The notes below the pieces were generated by a model that had not been told where the DNA came from, did no database searches, and saw nothing but the letters and a program-made list of their open reading frames with translations. A stretch of 64,000 nt of DNA, taken from Sulfurimonas sp. HSL1-2. Lineage in GTDB: Bacteria; Campylobacterota; Campylobacteria; Campylobacterales; Sulfurimonadaceae. The translations under genes and the position numbers were made by a program. The DNA is taken from the NCBI RefSeq assembly GCF_039645565.1, contig NZ_CP147914.1:124001-188000 (forward strand), read 5' to 3'. This document shows positions 10,101 through 17,666 of the stretch, piece by piece; the first letter of the stretch is position 1; each line of letters opens with the position of its first letter.

Positions 10101-10771
10101 ATCCGCAATTCAAATGGGGCAAGGTGGTCTGGAAGGCTTTCGTCAACCTGCTGACGAAGGCGGTCACGGCGCCGTTCGATCTGATCGGCTCCATGCTGGG
10201 CATCAAAGGCGACGACCTCAAAGAGGTCGTTTTCGCCGCGGGATCGCCGGCAGTCGACGCCGTGGCACGGGAACGGCTCGATATGCTGGCGAAGGTGTTG
10301 GTCAAACGTCCGAAACTCGCCATGACGGTGCAGGGAACGTACGACCCGAAAGCGGATGCCTATGAGCTGAAGAAGCAGGCGCTGGTCCGCGAGGTGCTGG
10401 CACGCAGCGGCGAGGATGCCGCAACGACGGAGAATGCGCTGGTGCCGCAGCTGCTGGAACCGCTCTTCGAGAAGCGGCTGGGCACAGAGGCGCTTAATGC
10501 GCTCGAAGAGGAGATCGATGCGATGGACGCGGACCGGAAGACGAGGAAACGGGTCTACCGCGAGAAACTGGTCGCGAAGATGATCGCGAGCCAGCCGCTG
10601 CCCGACGGGGCGTTGGAGGCACTGGCACGTGCCCGTGCGGAAGCGATACGTAACTATATGATCACCACGCACGGCATGGAAACGGGCCGGATCACGGAGC
10701 GTGATCCGGAAGCCCTCAGCAGCGAGAAGGGCGAGGTGCCGTCGCACATCGGCCTTGACGCGGCAAAATAG
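7187..10771 (+). CDS. AsmA-like DUF748 family envelope protein
   Basis: 1194 aa from the ATG at 7187, chosen for its Shine-Dalgarno; an upstream GTG at 7160 lacks one. A single N-terminal membrane segment (about residues 6-26) is followed by a very long, beta-rich periplasmic region. Repeated DUF748/AsmA blocks are seen (for example the HFADESLPLPF and INGEV-type segments around 810-840). The C-terminal 200 residues have an OmpA-like appearance (FAAGSPAVDAVARERLDMLAKVL). AsmA-superfamily proteins are thought to span the periplasm and act in lipid transport or outer-membrane homeostasis; the role here is inferred from that family. It is followed by the PilT-like gene after 19 bp. Confidence 0.85.
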   Translation: MKRWIRRILLGVLSLYLLAALFAVPYLIRTKVPELVGEITGGTLEIDGAQFNPFILDLTVEGIRFADPDGAPLASLRRLDVNVDVLHLLWGEISVEYFGLRGLRLSIVQEPDGGFNFDWLTHLGSADTAQTQTPPAETNGSTMPSLRLETFELEDGGITFTDLSRPVPLQLDFSPIGLDLHDIDTGGGGDNELHLFAHTEEGGLLDVKSRVHSFDPFAISGTVDYDAGRLYDAWHFLREISALEVADGRMELHFTYDVNLAELNATTIDELRFALNRLRVKPKAENADVLRVASLTVEGGPIHPLAQFGRIDTAGIDGLYVDLKRHRDGSLNWAHYFPKTDEANVSAAPAPDTAATASAPWDLLINRVALRHIRGRFDDASVRPAVHLALDEFNLTARHVSALPATPLAYDMALQLNKAMRCEAEGRLSHTPLDATALAACSGLDVTWFNPYIDAAADAALARHDVVLRSAVLGAAADVTAREANASVNVTVNDANATLQSLLVTPKGSKRELVAFDALSVTGVTASTAAKKAGVGRIVLEKPQVNLRRERDGSIDAAQLVKAKPAAPAKRGTAQKAQQAETPWSAAIDKIQVRSGAASFRDAAIARTTTTRLQRFDLDVNGVTTDPSRTIGLQGSFRINGDGRVRAKGSVVPEPLKATTDFSVSGLRLKPFSPYVEKGMFIRIADGRVGLKGQTSYRPSKRAADLRLRGDFNLNDLLVNDTRDGIPLVSMKTLEAKKLLFELSPDQFYVDNVTMGGFFSSILIDANKTLNLANLVRTSEKATATKLADKPAEADKQPFPVRIMKFTLYNGAVHFADESLPLPFDTQIHDVNGEVLGISTLPEDTTYLQLAGEIDEYGAAKAEGSLNTGDPKAFTDIGVNFRNIELKSYTPYSGKFVGRAIDSGKLSVTLRYRIVKGAMQGDNGMVINKIMLGDTIESNDSVSLPLDFAIALLEDRDGVIDIDMPVEGDVNNPQFKWGKVVWKAFVNLLTKAVTAPFDLIGSMLGIKGDDLKEVVFAAGSPAVDAVARERLDMLAKVLVKRPKLAMTVQGTYDPKADAYELKKQALVREVLARSGEDAATTENALVPQLLEPLFEKRLGTEALNALEEEIDAMDADRKTRKRVYREKLVAKMIASQPLPDGALEALARARAEAIRNYMITTHGMETGRITERDPEALSSEKGEVPSHIGLDAAK

Positions 10772-10790
10772 ATTATGGTAGAGTCGAAAC

Positions 10791-11963
10791 ATGATAAACG
10801 GAAGCAGTGACCCGGTTCTAATCCTGGAACATTTTTTGGACAAACTTGTCGAGAAAGAGGGAAGTGACCTCTTTGTCAAAAGCGGCGCCGTCGTTACGGC
10901 GCGGATCGAGGGGGACCTGACCCCGCTGACGGCCGAGATGCTCAGTGGCTCGAAAGTCGAGGCGATCGCCCGCCATATCCTCGGGGCGCAGTACGAGATC
11001 TTCGAGCAGCAGTTCGAGTATGACACGATGTACGTGCTCAACGCCGAGAGCCGCTTCCGGGTCAACCTCTTCTGGCACCTCGACGGGATCGCGATGGTGT
11101 TCCGCCTTGTGCCGCTGGAGATCAAGACGCTCGAGGCGCTCAACCTCCCCGATCAGCTGCACCGGCTCACAAAACTGGAGCGGGGCCTGGTGCTTGTCAC
11201 GGGAACGACGGGCAGCGGAAAATCGACGACCCTGGCGTCGCTGATCGAAGAGATCAACCGGGAGCGCCGTAAGCACATCATCACGATCGAGGACCCGGTC
11301 GAATTCGTCCATATCGACAAAAAGAGCGTGATCGAACAGCGCAACGTCGGGTTGCATACCAAGGGCTTCAACCAGGCACTGCGGGCAGCGATGCGTGAGA
11401 ATCCCGACATCATTATGGTCGGCGAGATGCGCGACCTCGAAACGGCGGAGAACGTCCTGCAGGCAGTCAATACCGGACACCTCGTCTTTTCGACCCTGCA
11501 TACCCTCGACGCCAAGGAGACGATCGACCGCCTTATCGCGATCTTCCCGCCTTTTGAGCAGGAGCGCGTCCGCCTGAACCTTGCGAGCAACCTCGAAGCG
11601 GTGGTCTCCCAGCGGCTCATCCATGACAAGAACGGCGGGCTCGTCCCGGCCTGCGAGATGCTGTTCCGCTCGCCGATGGCCGCGCACCTGATCCGGACCA
11701 AGCGGGATTTCGAACTCAACGATGTGATGGAGAACGAGCATTCGCACTTCGGTTCGACGACGTTCAACCAGGCCCTTTTCGAACTCTGTCTCAACGACGT
11801 CATTTCCGAAGAGGTGGCCTACAGCCAAAGCGGCAGCCCGACCGACTTGCAGTTGATGTTCGCCCAGAGCAGCGAGTACCAGAAGAAGATCGGCAATACG
11901 CTCGAGAACATCAAAGAGGAAGTGGGCCTCAAACAGCCGCCGCCGCTCGTGGAACCGGAGTAG
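10791..11963 (+). CDS. PilT/PilU-type twitching motility ATPase
   Basis: 390 aa. Secretion-ATPase family: Walker A GTTGSGKST near residue 136, Asp box ITIEDPVEF, Walker B PDIIMVGEMRD and His box STLHTLDA. The N-terminal PAS-like domain has the PilT/PilU pattern (GSDLFVKSG, RFRVNLF). These hexameric ATPases power type IV pilus retraction at the inner membrane. The C-terminal tail beyond the usual PilT end suggests the PilU-like subgroup, but I cannot separate the two. No pilin or other pilus genes are in the window. It is followed after 2 bp by a TTG-started gene. Confidence 0.88.
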   Translation: MINGSSDPVLILEHFLDKLVEKEGSDLFVKSGAVVTARIEGDLTPLTAEMLSGSKVEAIARHILGAQYEIFEQQFEYDTMYVLNAESRFRVNLFWHLDGIAMVFRLVPLEIKTLEALNLPDQLHRLTKLERGLVLVTGTTGSGKSTTLASLIEEINRERRKHIITIEDPVEFVHIDKKSVIEQRNVGLHTKGFNQALRAAMRENPDIIMVGEMRDLETAENVLQAVNTGHLVFSTLHTLDAKETIDRLIAIFPPFEQERVRLNLASNLEAVVSQRLIHDKNGGLVPACEMLFRSPMAAHLIRTKRDFELNDVMENEHSHFGSTTFNQALFELCLNDVISEEVAYSQSGSPTDLQLMFAQSSEYQKKIGNTLENIKEEVGLKQPPPLVEPE

Positions 11964-11965
11964 GC

Positions 11966-12457
11966 TTGGAGCAGTTTCTAGCGCTTTTTACGCCGCAGCC
12001 CGGCTACAAGATCCTCGACATCACTGCCCATACGGATGCCCTCACCGAGGCGCTGCTGCAGCGGCTGGGGCCGGTGCACGGCCGTCTGGCGCTGGCGGAG
12101 TACCCTGGGGAGCATCTGCCGCTCCCGGAGGGGACAGGGGCGACGCTTCAGCGGCAGAGCGTCCCCGATTTCGCCAAACCCTTCCGCGCCCTGCCGCGGG
12201 ATAACGACATCGTCTTTATCCGGGACGTCCTGCACCGCCACAGCCAGCCCGAACGCATCCTGCGTGCCATCTATACGACCCTGGCCAACGCCGCCGAGGT
12301 GGTCATCGTGACGGAGACAGGGGCAGCCGATACCGAGGGGCAGCTTGCGCTCCTGGAAAAGGCCGATTTCCGCGCCGGTAACGTTATCGAGGAGGTCGCC
12401 GAAGGGGTGACGGTCGTCATGGGGAAGAAGATGCATATGTGGGGGAACGGTCTCTGA
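11966..12457 (+). CDS. Degenerate methyltransferase-like protein
   Basis: 163 aa, start TTG, 2 bp after the PilT-like stop. The fold looks like a class I SAM-dependent methyltransferase: GYKILDITAHTDALTEALL sits where motif I would be, but the glycine-rich loop (GxGxG) is missing. Later segments (DNDIVFIRDVLHRHSQPERILR, AEVVIVTETG) match the 'DvLhHl' region of the Methyltransf_11 group. It may be catalytically inactive or have another role. The stop overlaps the mnmD start (TGATG), so it is coupled to mnmD. Confidence 0.5.
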   Translation: MEQFLALFTPQPGYKILDITAHTDALTEALLQRLGPVHGRLALAEYPGEHLPLPEGTGATLQRQSVPDFAKPFRALPRDNDIVFIRDVLHRHSQPERILRAIYTTLANAAEVVIVTETGAADTEGQLALLEKADFRAGNVIEEVAEGVTVVMGKKMHMWGNGL

Positions 12458-13221
12458 TGCCGCGTTTTGACGATGCGCTGCACCAAAGCGTGCGCAGCGA
12501 AGACGGTACGAATACCGCCTATTCGGTCGAGTACGGCGAGCATTACCACTCCACGAAGGATGGGGCGCTGACGGAGTCACTGCAAAAGCACGTCATTCCG
12601 GCTTTCTCCTGTTTTGAGACGGCACCGTCGCTGCGTATCCTCGACATCTGTTTCGGGCTGGGCTTCAATACGCTCGCAACGCTCTACTATATGCAGGAGC
12701 AGGGGATCGGCAAAAAGATCGAGATCGTCTCCCCCGAGCTGGACGAGGCGCTGGTGCGCTCGCTGGACACCTTTGAGTACCCGGAGATCTTCCATCCTTT
12801 CCAGCCGATCATTGAAGCGATCAGCCGGACGGGCAGCTACGAAGATGAGCGGGTGAAGATTACGGTGCTCTTCGGTGACGCTCGCGAAACGCTGCCGACT
12901 CTGACGGAGCCCTTCGACATCGTCTACCAGGATGCGTTCAGCCCGGAGCACAACCCGATCCTCTGGACCTCCGAATATTTTGCCGAGCTGGCGCGCCTGA
13001 CCCATGATACAAGTGTCATTACGACCTATTCCACGGCTCTCCGGACCCGACTGGCCCTCTATGAGAACGGCTTCAACATCTACCTGAACAAGGGGGAAGG
13101 GTTCCGCGACGCAACGGTGGCATGCAAAAGCGGACTGCCACGTTTCGAGAAGGTCGATATGGCGCATAAGATTGCCTGCAATCCGGATGTTAAAAGTCTG
13201 CGGGATGCGGATCTGGTTTGA
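12457..13221 (+). CDS. mnmD: tRNA 5-aminomethyl-2-thiouridine methyltransferase (stand-alone MnmD type)
   Basis: 254 aa from the ATG at 12457; an upstream GTG at 12439 is possible but overlaps the preceding gene. It belongs to the DUF752/MnmC N-terminal domain family. Signs are the SAM-binding ILDICFGLGFNTLAT, YQDAFSPEHNPILWTSEYF, and the terminal HK-IACNPD segment. The enzyme methylates nm5(s2)U34 of certain tRNAs to mnm5(s2)U. The FAD oxidase domain of bifunctional MnmC is absent, as in Gram-positives and many Campylobacterota. Confidence 0.85.
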   Translation: MPRFDDALHQSVRSEDGTNTAYSVEYGEHYHSTKDGALTESLQKHVIPAFSCFETAPSLRILDICFGLGFNTLATLYYMQEQGIGKKIEIVSPELDEALVRSLDTFEYPEIFHPFQPIIEAISRTGSYEDERVKITVLFGDARETLPTLTEPFDIVYQDAFSPEHNPILWTSEYFAELARLTHDTSVITTYSTALRTRLALYENGFNIYLNKGEGFRDATVACKSGLPRFEKVDMAHKIACNPDVKSLRDADLV

Positions 13222-13266
13222 ATGGTTTGTGGTTAGAAAGATTTTTGTTTGGGAAAAGTTTGATGA

Positions 13267-13353
13267 TGGTGCGCTCGAGAGGACTTGAACCTCCACGGCC
13301 GTTAAGCCACTAGAACCTGAATCTAGCGTGTCTACCAATTCCACCACGAACGC
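13267..13353 (-). tRNA. tRNA-Leu (anticodon CAG)
   Basis: 87 nt with encoded CCA (complement of 13267-13269). The acceptor stem GCGTTCG pairs with CGAGCGC (one G-U). The anticodon stem CTAGA/TCTAG closes the loop TTCAGGT, giving CAG. The long variable arm (TGGCTTAACGGCC) is typical of class II tRNA-Leu, and the T-arm GGTTCAAGTCC is intact. Confidence 0.97.
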
Positions 13354-13378
13354 ACATTGGTAATTAAAAGAGAGCGTA

Positions 13379-13408
13379 ATTATACGCTACATTCCTTAAA
13401 ATAAACAA
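13379..13408 (-). promoter_or_regulatory. Promoter of tRNA-Leu(CAG)
   Basis: On the minus strand TATAAT (13379-13384) lies 26 bp upstream of the tRNA 5' end, with a partial -35 (TTGTTT, 13403-13408) 18 bp further upstream. Confidence 0.6.
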
Positions 13409-13514
13409 AAATCAAAGCACCCTTTTTACGGCAATTTTCTATTTGCACCAGCGTGCATAAATCATCTGCATAAAAAACATTCAGAACCGTTTTGGTTATG
13501 TAACGCATTTGGAA

Positions 13515-13520
13515 TACAAT
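13515..13520 (+). promoter_or_regulatory. -10-like TACAAT directly before the CxxS protein gene
   Basis: TACAAT at 13515-13520 ends 6 bp before the ATG at 13527, so a transcript from it would begin at or next to the start codon. No Shine-Dalgarno is visible. Confidence 0.3.
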
Positions 13521-13526
13521 CTGACT

Positions 13527-14000
13527 ATGAAAATTTTAGTTTTTGCGTTATTGCTGATCGTCTCCATTGTTCACGCCGAGCAGAAGAAGACGCATCTGCA
13601 GCTCCCTTACGCGAAAGCGATGGCCCTGCTTGAAGGGATCCGGCAGGATGCCATTGTGCTGGGAAAGGGGAGCACGGATGTGTATGTCTTCGTCGATCCG
13701 CTCTGTCCCCATTCACGCAAATTTATCCGGATGGTCTCACAGAATGCGCAGATGCTTTCGAAATACAGGTACTATATCTACCTCTACAGCATTCCGCGCC
13801 TGCACTCCGAGCGGACGGTCTCGGCAATTTTTAGCTCTGAACGGCCGGCGGAAACCCTCTTGAAAGTCATGGTCGGGCAGGAAGCCCATACGGCGGATGT
13901 GACCGGACCGATGCAGAAACGGGTCGATGAGATCGCAGCCGTCGCCCGTGAAATGGATGTCTACAAGCGTCCGTATCTTATAGTGGCACTGCACCCCTAG
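13527..14000 (+). CDS. Periplasmic thioredoxin-fold protein with CxxS motif
   Basis: 157 aa. Start ATG 13527; the first about 17 residues (MKILVFALLLIVSIVHA) form a cleavable signal peptide. A thioredoxin-like strand VYVFVDPLCPHSRKF carries CPHS, a CxxS variant of the DsbA/DsbC CxxC centre lacking the resolving cysteine. No other cysteine is present, so it cannot form an intramolecular disulfide. KRPYLIVAL near the end fits the cis-Pro region. It could bind or carry mixed disulfides rather than oxidise. It is 9 bp upstream of the RND exporter gene, so the two are probably cotranscribed. Confidence 0.65.
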   Translation: MKILVFALLLIVSIVHAEQKKTHLQLPYAKAMALLEGIRQDAIVLGKGSTDVYVFVDPLCPHSRKFIRMVSQNAQMLSKYRYYIYLYSIPRLHSERTVSAIFSSERPAETLLKVMVGQEAHTADVTGPMQKRVDEIAAVAREMDVYKRPYLIVALHP

Positions 14001-14009
14001 CGAGGCACT

Positions 14010-16085
14010 ATGTATTATCAAACACCGGACGTTACCAGGTATGTCGATGTCGTGACCCGCTACAGGGGCTACCTTATTGCCGCCTACCTCCTGCTTTTTT
14101 TCGCGGTGTTGTCGCTCTATCACCCCAAAGTTCTCTCCTCGGACGCGATGTTCTGGCTGAAGGATTCGGCCGAACTGCACCGGAGCGAAGCGAACCGCTA
14201 TACCCCCCATCTCCTCTCGAAGCTGACGGTCCATGTCGATGCGTTCGATGAAAAGACGCGGGAGGCGCTTCACAGGCTCAACGACCGGCTTGAGGGATTA
14301 GAGGGGGTGGATGAGGTCTACTCGCTCTTCAGCAAGGAGCAGAGTGCGATCGGCGGGGAATCGGAGATGGTGGGTGTCGTCAGCACCGGGGAACTGGATT
14401 CCTACCGTCTGACCCGGCTGGTCAAGGAGGCGTTCAACGCCTACGGGAACGTCGTCGATGCCGATTTCAGGACGTTCCGTTTCTTTATCAGCGCGCAGAC
14501 TCCCGTTGCTGTCGACGGCCTGGCGATCCCGGGGACTTATAGTTATTCGGCGACGCCCGAGCGTGTCGACTGGGCGGAACTGCTGCGCTACGGCGGGATA
14601 CTGCTGCTGACTATACTCCTCGTCTTCAGGGGGCTGTTCAAAAACTATATCGCCGCGATCAGCGCACTGGTCGTGATCACCCTCAGTACCCTCTTTACCT
14701 TCGCATTGATCTATGCGCTGACGGGAATAGACGCCGTCCATATGACGATGCCTTTCATCACGATCAGTATCGTGCTCGTGGACTTTCTCTTTTTTTATTA
14801 CCGCTGGCATGTCTCCCAGTACAAGATCGACAAACGCAACGCGCTCATCAAGATGCTCAACCGCAGCTCCGCACCGGCGCTCTGGACCTCCGTTATTACG
14901 ACCCTCGGGCTGGGGAGCCTGCTCTTTATCGATTCGGATATTATCCGGCTGCTCTGTCTGGGGGTGATTTTCTCTTCCATCGTCGGCTACGTCATCAACC
15001 TGACCTTCCTGCCGGCGCTGCTGAGCTATTTCGAACTGGAACACGCACACATTCCCTACGCGAAGATGGGTTATTTTTTCGCGTCGAGCGAGCTGCACTA
15101 CAACCGGAAGTTTCTCCACCTTTTTTTGGGGGCGACCTTCGGGCTCATGGTGCTGGGCGGTTCGATGATTTACGGCGAAAGCAGCCGTTTTTTCAACCTC
15201 AACGTCGTCAATGACCAGATCCAGCTCAAGATCCCCTATTCGCGGATCGATCTCGAACTTATCCGTTCCATCGACCGTTTCACGGAGGCATTGGAAGACA
15301 AATTCGAGGACGGCCTGGGGGAGGTCGTCTCCCTCGCGTCGATCGTCAAGAACCTCAACGACGCCAACTCCCAGACGGACACGCTTGATGACGAGGCGCT
15401 GATGCAGGCACTTTTCTACCTCGATCTTTACGGGATGCGGGAGCGTTACTACGATGAGGACGCGGTCAATATCCGCATCAACCTCTTTGATGTCGACAAG
15501 CTGGAACTCATCGACTGGCTGTCGCATTACAGCGCCCTGGAGATCTTCTTCGTGGACAAGGAGACGCTGCTTGATAGCGCGAAATTCAACAAGACGCTGC
15601 TGCTGTCGACATCGCTGTTTTCGGCCCTGCTCGTTATCGGGTTCATCACAGGGTGGATCTTCCGCTCCGTGCCGATGGTTTTTGTCGGATTCGTCGTCAA
15701 CGCGGTGCCGATCGCCTGGTTCGGGCTGCTGGTGCGGCTGCTCGACGTGCCACTGAGCCTGGAGATGCTGATTGCCATGACGATTGCCGTCGGGCTTGCG
15801 TCGGACGCGACGATCCACTTCGCATACAAGTATTTTCGTGCACGCTATTTCGGCCGGAGCCAGAAGCACGCGCTGGAGAAGATGTATTTCTATTCGGGCA
15901 TCCCGGTGATTATCGGGTCTGTGGTGCTGATTGCCGTCTTTGCGGCACTCTACCTCTCAACGGTGGAGTCACTTCAGCTCATCGGCCTCTACAGTGCCGT
16001 GCTTGTTTTTATCTCGCTGCTGACGGACCTGTTCGTGTTGCCGGTGATGCTGCTCTATATCGACCGGTTCGATCGGGGCAAATAA
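14010..16085 (+). CDS. RND/MMPL-type exporter
   Basis: 691 aa inner-membrane protein. One N-terminal transmembrane helix (about 23-42) is followed by a periplasmic domain (about 45-190). Then comes a cluster of helices (about 195-345) with the sterol-sensing-like pattern, a second periplasmic domain (about 375-520) and another helix cluster (about 525-690). This duplicated plan matches the RND superfamily MMPL/HpnN-like group that exports lipids or hydrophobic molecules. Substrate unknown. It is paired with the preceding secreted CxxS protein and is the last chromosomal gene before the island. Confidence 0.8.
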   Translation: MYYQTPDVTRYVDVVTRYRGYLIAAYLLLFFAVLSLYHPKVLSSDAMFWLKDSAELHRSEANRYTPHLLSKLTVHVDAFDEKTREALHRLNDRLEGLEGVDEVYSLFSKEQSAIGGESEMVGVVSTGELDSYRLTRLVKEAFNAYGNVVDADFRTFRFFISAQTPVAVDGLAIPGTYSYSATPERVDWAELLRYGGILLLTILLVFRGLFKNYIAAISALVVITLSTLFTFALIYALTGIDAVHMTMPFITISIVLVDFLFFYYRWHVSQYKIDKRNALIKMLNRSSAPALWTSVITTLGLGSLLFIDSDIIRLLCLGVIFSSIVGYVINLTFLPALLSYFELEHAHIPYAKMGYFFASSELHYNRKFLHLFLGATFGLMVLGGSMIYGESSRFFNLNVVNDQIQLKIPYSRIDLELIRSIDRFTEALEDKFEDGLGEVVSLASIVKNLNDANSQTDTLDDEALMQALFYLDLYGMRERYYDEDAVNIRINLFDVDKLELIDWLSHYSALEIFFVDKETLLDSAKFNKTLLLSTSLFSALLVIGFITGWIFRSVPMVFVGFVVNAVPIAWFGLLVRLLDVPLSLEMLIAMTIAVGLASDATIHFAYKYFRARYFGRSQKHALEKMYFYSGIPVIIGSVVLIAVFAALYLSTVESLQLIGLYSAVLVFISLLTDLFVLPVMLLYIDRFDRGK

Positions 16086-16195
16086 GTGCGGCCATGCTCT
16101 TTGGGATATTTTGATGCAGAATCGCAGGTTGTATTTCTTGCTGGCGTTTTTATTCAGGGTTTTGGAAAATGTTAAATGATGGTGAAGATCTAAAA

Positions 16196-16253
16196 GTGGT
16201 GCGGACGAGAGGACTTGAACCTCCACACCTTTTGGGCACCAGATCCTAAGTCT
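16196..16253. other. attL: 58-bp copy of the 3' part of tRNA-Leu(UAG)
   Basis: Perfect 58-bp match to 37107-37164. It contains the CCA end, T-arm, variable arm and anticodon loop of tRNA-Leu(UAG), but the sequence then diverges into AT-rich island DNA, so no 5' half exists and it is not a functional tRNA. This is the duplicated attachment site left by integration. Confidence 0.95.
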
Positions 16254-16316
16254 AATTTTAAACGTTTTTCAAAATTTCTTAAATTGTTTCAAATCTTTTC
16301 AGAACCCCTATTTTAC

Positions 16317-16331
16317 CGGCCATATTGGCCG
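16317..16331. repeat. Short palindrome between attL and the integrase gene
   Basis: CGGCCA/TGGCCG separated by TAT. It is the only GC-rich stretch in an otherwise AT-rich leader. It may be an integrase accessory or operator site. Confidence 0.35.
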
Positions 16332-16379
16332 TGATATCTTTTTCATGTTGATGCCTTCATTATCATTGGTTTTCAAATT

Positions 16380-16414
16380 TTGTAGTAAAAACTGTAGTAA
16401 AAAAATATTTTTTT
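16380..16414 (+). repeat. Putative integrase arm-type repeats, left end
   Basis: Two adjacent TGTAGTAAAAA copies followed by A/T tracts. A very similar arrangement occurs just inside the right end of the island (37024-37056), in the same orientation. Arm-binding sites of tyrosine integrases typically flank attachment sites in this way. Confidence 0.5.
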
Positions 16415-16482
16415 CATTACAAAGTATTGTTACAATCTTTCAAGAGAGAAAGATAAAAAAAACATTCATAAGAGAGTTGTTC

Positions 16483-17631
16483 ATGGCTATGAAACCTGCC
16501 GGTGGGAAGTACAATGGAGTATGGATCAATGAGCTCAAAAATGGTGACGTTTCATACTACATCAACTACCGCGATGAGCATGGGAAGCCGAAAAAGGTTC
16601 AGGTAGGTAAAAAAACCAAAACATCCGACTTTACAGTGAAAGACGCTTTCGCAAAACTCATCGAAATGAAATATCGACTTCAACATGACGAAGAACCGGT
16701 GCTCAAGGGTGGAAGAGTTGCCAAGATTAAGCTCGATGATTTGTGGGAAAAGTATTTCAGTTATGCCAAGGCCAATAAAAAATCCTATCTCATAGACAAA
16801 CAGAATTATTATAAGCATATCAAACCCAGATTCGGTCATAAAAATGTAAAAGGGTTGAGCTCTTTGGAGTTTGAAAAGTTCAAGCAGGATCTCATGGCCA
16901 AAGGCCTGGAGGCTCAAACTGTCAAACACCAGTTGACCTTGATCCGAACAATCATCAATTTTGCGATCAAACACAATGTTCTCAAAAACTTCACCAACCC
17001 CATCGGAGGCGGAAAAGTGAAAATGCCTGACATCGACAATAAACGTCAGGCATATCTGACTAAAGAACAGGCTAGAGAAATTCTGGAGGTTTTGAAAGCG
17101 ACGCATCCGCTTACATATCATTTGACCGTGTTATTGCTTTTTACCGGGGCCCGTTTCAGCGAGATTACGGGTGCTTCGGCACAGAAGAACAAAACAGGCA
17201 TGGATACTCGATTGAAGTGGCATGACGTCAATTTTGAAAACAACACCATCTATTTCAAAAAGACGAAGAATGGGAATGATCGCCATATCGCAATGAATGG
17301 GATCCTCAGAGAGACTATGGACTATCTCTATGCAAATAGGTTTGATGATAATGTCATATGCAATAGCAATGGTGGAATTGTTTTGAGAATGCCGGACTAT
17401 TTTTTGGCTGCGGTGGAAATTGTGATTCCAGGGAATAGAAACAGAGAAAATAAATACAAAATCACCGCCCATTCATTACGGCATACACATGCAAGTTGGC
17501 TGGCGGAAGCGGGACTGGACATTTTGCAAATCAAAGAACAACTTGGGCACAAAAACATTGAGATGACAATGCGCTATGCACATCTTATCCCAAATGTAAG
17601 ACATCAGGTGACAAAGGTATTATTCTCCTAG
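16483..17631 (+). CDS. Tyrosine recombinase (island integrase)
   Basis: 382 aa from the ATG at 16483; the open frame extends upstream to 16345 but through AT-rich leader, and MAMKPAGGKYNGVW is a typical phage-integrase N-terminus. Domains in order: arm-binding N-terminal domain (about 1-75), SAM-like core-binding domain (about 85-175), catalytic domain (about 195-382). The catalytic residues are visible: Arg in LFTGARFSEITG, Lys in KKTKNGNDRHI, HSLRHTHASWL (HxxR plus second His), LGHKNIEMTMRYAH with the His and nucleophile Tyr. Placed 230 bp from attL, it most likely catalysed insertion into tRNA-Leu. Confidence 0.95.
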   Translation: MAMKPAGGKYNGVWINELKNGDVSYYINYRDEHGKPKKVQVGKKTKTSDFTVKDAFAKLIEMKYRLQHDEEPVLKGGRVAKIKLDDLWEKYFSYAKANKKSYLIDKQNYYKHIKPRFGHKNVKGLSSLEFEKFKQDLMAKGLEAQTVKHQLTLIRTIINFAIKHNVLKNFTNPIGGGKVKMPDIDNKRQAYLTKEQAREILEVLKATHPLTYHLTVLLLFTGARFSEITGASAQKNKTGMDTRLKWHDVNFENNTIYFKKTKNGNDRHIAMNGILRETMDYLYANRFDDNVICNSNGGIVLRMPDYFLAAVEIVIPGNRNRENKYKITAHSLRHTHASWLAEAGLDILQIKEQLGHKNIEMTMRYAHLIPNVRHQVTKVLFS

Positions 17632-17666
17632 AACGAAATAGAAGTTTATTATGAGGTATAAAATAC

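Noticed and set aside
14298-15869. A 523-codon minus-strand open frame
   Set aside because: Antisense shadow of the RND exporter; low-complexity His/Gln/Arg composition, no domain.
16196-16253. A second tRNA-Leu gene at the left island end
   Set aside because: Only the 3' part matches; the sequence diverges after the anticodon stem, so no cloverleaf can form. It is the attL remnant.
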